A DNA stretch of 64,000 bases from Streptomyces sp. CB03234 (GTDB lineage Bacteria; Actinomycetota; Actinomycetes; Streptomycetales; Streptomycetaceae): positions 186,001 through 250,000 of the forward strand of contig NZ_LIYH01000009.1 in the NCBI RefSeq assembly GCF_001905885.1. Direction: 5' to 3'. Position numbers and translations under genes: made by a program. Under the pieces are notes generated by a model that worked only from the letters and a program-made list of their open reading frames with translations, had not been told where the DNA came from and made no database searches. Shown one piece after another: positions 62,132 through 64,000 of the stretch. Numbering within the stretch: position 1 is the stretch's first letter; every line of letters starts with the position of its first letter.

Positions 62132-63396
62132 GCGTCGCTCCTCTCCGGGCGGGCCAGCAGCATGGCCGTCTGGAACCCGCCGAAGCCGCTGCCGACGCTG
62201 AGTACGGTGTCGGTCCTCTGCTCGCGGGCGGTCAGCGGGATGTAGTCGAGGTCGAGTTCGGGGTCGGGCTCGTGGAGGTTGGCGGTGGGCGGCAGCACTC
62301 CGTGTTCCATCGCCAGGGCGCAGGCCACGACCTCCAGGGAGCCGATGGCGCCGAGCGAGTGCCCGATCATCGACTTGATGGAGCTCACCGGTGTGGCGTA
62401 GGCGTGTGGGCCGAGGCTGCGCTTGAACGCCCCTGTCTCATGGCGGTCGTTCATCTTGGTGCCGGAGCCGTGCGCGTTGATGTAGTCGACGTCGGAGGGG
62501 TCGACGCGGCCCTGCGCGAGGGCGTCGTCGATCGCCTCGGACATCTCCCGGCCGTCCGGCTTGAGGCCGGTCATGTGGTACGCGTTGGAGCGTGTGGCGT
62601 AGCCCGCGACCTCGGCGTAGATGTGCGCGCCGCGGCGCCTGGCGCTCTGGAGCTCCTCCAGGACGAGGATGGCGCCGCCCTCGCCGAGTACGAGGCCGCC
62701 ACGGGTGCGGTCGAAGGGGCGGCAGGCCCGCTCGGGTTCGTCGTTGTGCGGGGTGGTGCCCTTGATGGCGTCGAAGCAGGCCGAGGTGATCGGCGAGATG
62801 GGGGCCTCGGTGGCACCCGCGATCACCACGTCGGCGGTGCCCTCCCGGATCAGCTCGGCGGCGTAGCCGAGCGCGTCCAGACCGGAGGTGCAGCCGGTGG
62901 AGACGATGGCCGCGGGTCCCTCGGCGCCGGCGGTCCAGGCCACTTCGGCCGCCATCGAGCTGGGCACGAAGTGCCGGTACAGCTCGGGTACCGCGTACTC
63001 GTGGTCGACGGTCCACTTGCGGCCGCCGTCGCTGACGACCACGTACTCGTTCTCCAGGCTGGTGGTGCAGCCGACGGCGCTGCCCAGCGAGGTCGCGATG
63101 CGCGCCGGGTCCATGGCGCCGGGCTCCAGGCCGCTGTCGGCGAGCGCCTCGCGGGCGGCGACCACCGCGAACTGCGCGGCGCGGTCCAGGCGGCGGATCT
63201 CCTGGGGGCCGAGGCCGGCGGCCTTCGGGTCCCAGTCGACCTCCGCGGCCACCCGGGAGCGGAAGGGAGTGGGATCGAACGCGGTGATGATCCGGGTCGC
63301 GGAGCGGCCCGCGGTGAGGAGGCCCCAGTACTCCTTGACGCCCACTCCGCCGGGGGCCACCGCGCCCAGTCCGGTAATGGCAACTCTGCGCGTCAC
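62128..63396 (-). CDS. Type II PKS ketosynthase alpha
   Basis: A 422-residue KS with catalytic Cys169 in VSTGCTSGLDA and the histidines in NAHGSGTKMND and SIKSMIGHSLGAIG. It elongates the ACP-bound polyketide with KS-beta. GTG start at 63396 with GGCGAGG upstream. It is preceded by a ~300-nt gap before an acyl-CoA carboxylase gene on the same strand. Confidence 0.95.
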   Translation of the reverse strand: MTRRVAITGLGAVAPGGVGVKEYWGLLTAGRSATRIITAFDPTPFRSRVAAEVDWDPKAAGLGPQEIRRLDRAAQFAVVAAREALADSGLEPGAMDPARIATSLGSAVGCTTSLENEYVVVSDGGRKWTVDHEYAVPELYRHFVPSSMAAEVAWTAGAEGPAAIVSTGCTSGLDALGYAAELIREGTADVVIAGATEAPISPITSACFDAIKGTTPHNDEPERACRPFDRTRGGLVLGEGGAILVLEELQSARRRGAHIYAEVAGYATRSNAYHMTGLKPDGREMSEAIDDALAQGRVDPSDVDYINAHGSGTKMNDRHETGAFKRSLGPHAYATPVSSIKSMIGHSLGAIGSLEVVACALAMEHGVLPPTANLHEPDPELDLDYIPLTAREQRTDTVLSVGSGFGGFQTAMLLARPERSDA

Positions 63397-63698
63397 GGCT
63401 GCCTCGCCTTCGACGGGTCCGGCCGCCTCTGTGGGCGGGTGCCGGACGGAACTGTGCGGGCCACTGTGCGTCCCCCTCTGTAGGCCGGTGTGTCTGGTTC
63501 TGTTCGCTGCTGCCGGAGCCTCACCTCGGTTTGCCGCCGGTGCCTCGGCGGCCGGGGCGGTTCGGGGTCTTCCTCCCCGCCCCGGCGGCCGTCCGGGCGA
63601 CCGTCCGCTTGTGGCGTACCGCCGCTTCCGGTGACGTCATGGAACGTCCGGGGCCTCGACAGGCGCTCGTACGGGGCTCGAACGCCGATTCCGTCCGG
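63397..63698. other. 302-nt gap upstream of the KS-alpha gene
   Basis: No gene recognised. It could hold a promoter for the KS-ACP-AT part of the cluster or a terminator of the carboxylase gene (a partial gccgccggtgcctcggcggc hairpin lies near 63531-63550). Confidence 0.45.
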
Positions 63699-64000
63699 TC
63701 ATGTCGGGACATTTCCGTGCTTCCGGGAGGGCACTTCGGCGTGCTTGCCCCGCAGCATGTCCAGGGAGCGGATCAGCACCCGGCGGGTGTCACCGGGTTC
63801 CACGACGTCGTCCACGAGGCCGCGCTCGGCCGCGTAGTACGGGTGCATCAGCTCGGCCTTGTACTGGGCCACCAGGGCCGCCCTGGTGGCGTCGGGGTGG
63901 TCCGAGGCGGCGATTTCACGCCGGAAGATGACGTTCGCCGCGCCCTCGGCGCCCATGACCGCGATCTCGTTGGTGGGCCAGGCGTAGCTGAGGTCCGCCC
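63699..64000 (-). CDS. Acyl-CoA carboxylase beta subunit, C-terminal part only
   Basis: The frame is open from the window end and stops at 63699. The C-terminal ~100 residues match carboxyltransferase beta subunits: AWPTNEIAVMGAEGAANVIFRREI and AAERGLVDDVVEPGDTRRVLIRSLDML. It would make malonyl- or methylmalonyl-CoA for the polyketide synthase encoded next to it. The N-terminus lies outside the window. Confidence 0.85.
   Translation of the reverse strand, partial: ADLSYAWPTNEIAVMGAEGAANVIFRREIAASDHPDATRAALVAQYKAELMHPYYAAERGLVDDVVEPGDTRRVLIRSLDMLRGKHAEVPSRKHGNVPT

Overview
The window looks like chromosomal DNA of a Streptomyces or close relative. It has very high GC with G/C-ending codons, mycothiol-dependent formaldehyde detoxification, a conservon (cvnA-D), an XRE-SARP regulator, a type II polyketide synthase, a streptogrisin-type secreted protease, and rare TTA (bldA) codons that I found only in regulatory genes. 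No integrase, transposase, rRNA or CRISPR array was seen.

Layout. 1-8.8 kb: end of a PPOX-fold gene, tRNA-Pro(GGG), a large ATP-binding regulator-like protein without a visible HTH, DUF309, a cytochrome P450, and a TetR gene facing a PAP2-DMT gene pair across a perfect 38-bp palindrome; then DUF488 and DUF4259 genes. 8.8-22.6 kb: a nearly self-contained choline-to-glycine catabolic island. Choline dehydrogenase and betaine aldehyde dehydrogenase give glycine betaine. A Rieske betaine demethylase (with a divergent ferredoxin and ferredoxin reductase), a dimethylglycine dehydrogenase-type flavoprotein (frameshifted in this sequence) and a sarcosine oxidase remove the three methyl groups. A mycothiol-dependent formaldehyde dehydrogenase and a metallo-beta-lactamase-fold hydrolase deal with the formaldehyde, a permease brings in substrate, and an IclR regulator sits between two matching operator-like sites. 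22.7-26.3 kb: secreted S1 protease with a chitin-binding tail, an NTF2-like protein and a class I aminotransferase.

26.4-41.3 kb: a probably undescribed amino-acid-derived biosynthetic cluster with neither NRPS nor PKS. It has two unrelated Fe/2-oxoglutarate dioxygenases, a nitroreductase-like protein, an aldo/keto reductase, an EamA exporter, an FAD amine oxidase, then a co-directional run of amidinotransferase, di-iron desaturase, Glu/Leu/Val-type dehydrogenase, acetolactate-synthase-like ThDP enzyme, cystathionine-beta-synthase-like enzyme and dihydroxyacid dehydratase. Two divergent promoter regions in it carry tandem repeats. A TTA-containing XRE-SARP regulator lies beyond the neighbouring pectate lyase.

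42.7-58.4 kb: pectate lyase promoter, SARP gene, a sparse 1.3-kb stretch, azlCD with a divergent Lrp regulator, a second identical tRNA-Pro(GGG), a two-gene split transketolase with a SoxR-box-like promoter, an AhpD-like protein, a methyltransferase, an acyl-CoA dehydrogenase-like protein lacking the usual catalytic glutamate, a conservon with an added GAF gene (cvnA is frameshifted here), and a WYL regulator facing an NmrA-like oxidoreductase. 58.4-64.0 kb: the start of a minus-strand type II polyketide cluster (carboxylase beta subunit, KS-alpha, KS-beta, ACP, an acyltransferase with an unusual N-terminal half, a small coupled protein) that runs off the window end.
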